Assembly: GCF_900103485.1 (NCBI RefSeq)
Contig: NZ_FNHW01000001.1
Location: 2,253,057 to 2,317,056 of the forward strand
Source: Fictibacillus solisalsi
Lineage (GTDB): Bacteria > Bacillota > Bacilli > Bacillales > Fictibacillaceae
Reading direction: 5' to 3'
Length of the DNA: 64,000 nucleotides
Under the pieces are notes generated by a model that was not told where the DNA came from, searched no databases, and was given only the letters and a program-made list of their open reading frames with translations. Numbering within the stretch: position 1 is the stretch's first letter; every line of letters begins with the position of its first letter. Both the position numbers and the translations under genes were made by a program. Positions 62,943 through 64,000 of the stretch are shown one piece after another.

Positions 62943-64000
62943 TTATACACTTGCACTAACGGATGACCGATTCATGTGTTTTTCCTCAGTTTTTGCCACC
63001 ATTACCGCACATGCGGCATCGCCTGTGATGTTTACAGAAGTACGAAGCATATCAAGCAACCGGTCAACACCAAGAATAAGCGCGATCCCTTCTACCGGAA
63101 GGCCAACCGATTGAAGTACCATGGCCAGCATGATCAACCCTACTCCCGGAACACCAGCTGTACCGACTGAAGCAAGAACAGCGGTCAAAATAACAGTGAG
63201 CATTTCACCTAACGTCAGGCTGTGATTGAACACCTGCGCAATGAAAATGGTGGCAACTCCCTGCATGATGGCTGTTCCATCCATATTGATGGTGGCTCCG
63301 AGAGGCTGTACAAAACCGCTTATTGGCTCCGGAACATCCAAATTTTCCTGAGCGGTCTTCATGGAAATTGGAAGTGTCGCATTCGAACTGGATGTACTAA
63401 AGCCAAGGGCCATCGCCGGGGCAAAGCCTTTAAAGAACCAGATCGGACTCTTTCTGGCAACGAGAGCAACAGTTCCTCCGTACGTAACAATAGAATGCAG
63501 GAATAATGCCAATACAACGACAATCATATAAAGCCCCATCGCTTTCAGCGCATTCAGTCCGTAGTTTCCGATCGCCGATGCGATCAGGGCAAACGCGCCG
63601 TACGGAGCCACTTTCATGACCACATTCACCAGGTACATCATAATCACATTAGCCTCTTCAAAGAGGGTAAAGATCCCCTTTGTCTTGCTCCCAAGCATCG
63701 TTATTGCAAAACCCACGAATACAGCAAACGCAATGATCTGAAGCATGTTTGCATCCGTCATGGCAGCCACGGGGTTCTCCGGGATAATACCCATCAGTGT
63801 TTCGGAAACAGGCGGGGCCTTTTCTGCCTTAAATTCCAGGCCTGAAGTATCAAATCCTCCGCCTGCTCCCGGTTTTATGGCAAGAGACAGCAACAAGGCG
63901 ATAACAATCGCAAATGTTGTGGTCCCAAGGAAATAGACAATCGTTTTCACACCAATTCTGCCCAACTTCTTTGGATCTCCAAGTCCTGCTGTTCCAAGAA
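62943..64000 (-). CDS. gltP: Dicarboxylate/glutamate:cation symporter (5' end beyond window)
   Basis: C-terminal ~350 residues of a DAACS-family symporter that imports glutamate, aspartate or C4-dicarboxylates with H+ or Na+. The frame continues open to the right edge (TAGLGDPKKLGRIG), so the gene is truncated by the window and the TTG at 63965 is not its start. The serine-rich hairpin GFSTSSSNATLP, the NMDGTA motif and SVGTAGVPGVGLIML are conserved. Exact paralogue (GltP, GltT or DctP) cannot be told; the symbol is provisional. Confidence 0.85.
   Translation of the reverse strand, partial: LGTAGLGDPKKLGRIGVKTIVYFLGTTTFAIVIALLLSLAIKPGAGGGFDTSGLEFKAEKAPPVSETLMGIIPENPVAAMTDANMLQIIAFAVFVGFAITMLGSKTKGIFTLFEEANVIMMYLVNVVMKVAPYGAFALIASAIGNYGLNALKAMGLYMIVVVLALFLHSIVTYGGTVALVARKSPIWFFKGFAPAMALGFSTSSSNATLPISMKTAQENLDVPEPISGFVQPLGATINMDGTAIMQGVATIFIAQVFNHSLTLGEMLTVILTAVLASVGTAGVPGVGLIMLAMVLQSVGLPVEGIALILGVDRLLDMLRTSVNITGDAACAVMVAKTEEKHMNRSSVSASV

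Noticed and set aside
1-64000. Prophage, integron, CRISPR array or biosynthetic gene cluster
   Set aside because: No direct-repeat arrays, integrases, transposases or clustered large biosynthetic genes; the window is mostly conserved Bacillaceae core with scattered lineage-specific genes.

Overview
The window is chromosomal DNA of a Gram-positive, endospore-forming Bacillaceae bacterium. The evidence is Bacillus-type ribosome binding sites (AGGAGG), frequent TTG starts, the spore-coat operon cotJABC, cse60, SAM-I, preQ1 and T-box leaders, and gene content and local order that follow the 'yt' region of the Bacillus subtilis map (ytxG-murC-sftA-ytpQ-ytpP; ytoP-ytnP-trmB-ytzH-ytmP-amyX-ytlR-ytlP; pepV-ytzE-ytgP-ytfP; leuS-ytqA-ytqB-ytpB-ytpA-ytoA; metK-pckA-ytmA-ytlACD-ytkD). 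I cannot name the species; the base composition and content would fit Fictibacillus or a related genus. I see no prophage, transposon, CRISPR array, tRNA or rRNA.

Layout. 0-9.3 kb: end of ytxG under a sigma-B-type promoter, an M29 aminopeptidase, murC, a nicotinate phosphoribosyltransferase, the DNA translocase sftA, ytpQ, and an operon of a PTS EIIC-like membrane protein, thioredoxin-like ytpP and a short-form queF. 10-20 kb: a chemoreceptor with a sigma-D-like promoter, a DUF84 NTPase, ytoP, the preQ1-riboswitch-controlled queDEC operon, a PepSY protein, an unknown secreted/anchored protein, lactonase ytnP, trmB, ytzH and ytmP. 20-33 kb: pullulanase amyX, lipid kinase ytlR, ytlP, cysteine-synthase-like ytkP, dipeptidase pepV, a probable small transcription unit before ytzE, a PRC-barrel protein, a pseudouridine synthase, a DUF6884 protein, flippase ytgP and flavoprotein ytfP. 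33-45 kb: cse60, rhodanese ytwF, leuS with its T-box, an M50 protease, an MFS transporter, ytqA-ytqB (wobble-uridine modification), ytpB-ytpA (sesquarterpene and bacilysocin functions), ytoA, a VOC protein, cotJABC and a PAP2 phosphatase. 45-55 kb: metK with SAM riboswitch, pckA with a CcpN-like box, an MFS/TetR operon with tandem operators, ytmA, the ytlACD ABC importer and flavohaemoglobin hmp. 55-64 kb: ytkD, a GbsR-family regulator, a sodium/solute symporter strikingly like the animal choline transporter CHT1, a secreted DUF3993 protein, a lone A118-type holin, four very small genes, an alkyladenine glycosylase, an unknown membrane protein and a truncated dicarboxylate/glutamate symporter.

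How the parts fit. Queuosine precursor synthesis is split between queDEC and queF. Wobble-uridine modification is an ytqA-ytqB pair. Methionine, leucine and preQ1 supply are sensed by three RNA leaders. The most interesting locus is 56.4-59.1 kb, where a GbsR-type regulator (a family known from choline and glycine betaine control in Bacillus) lies upstream of a CHT1-like symporter that keeps the aromatic residues expected of a choline site. This suggests a sodium-coupled choline uptake system different from the usual OpuB/OpuC or BCCT routes.
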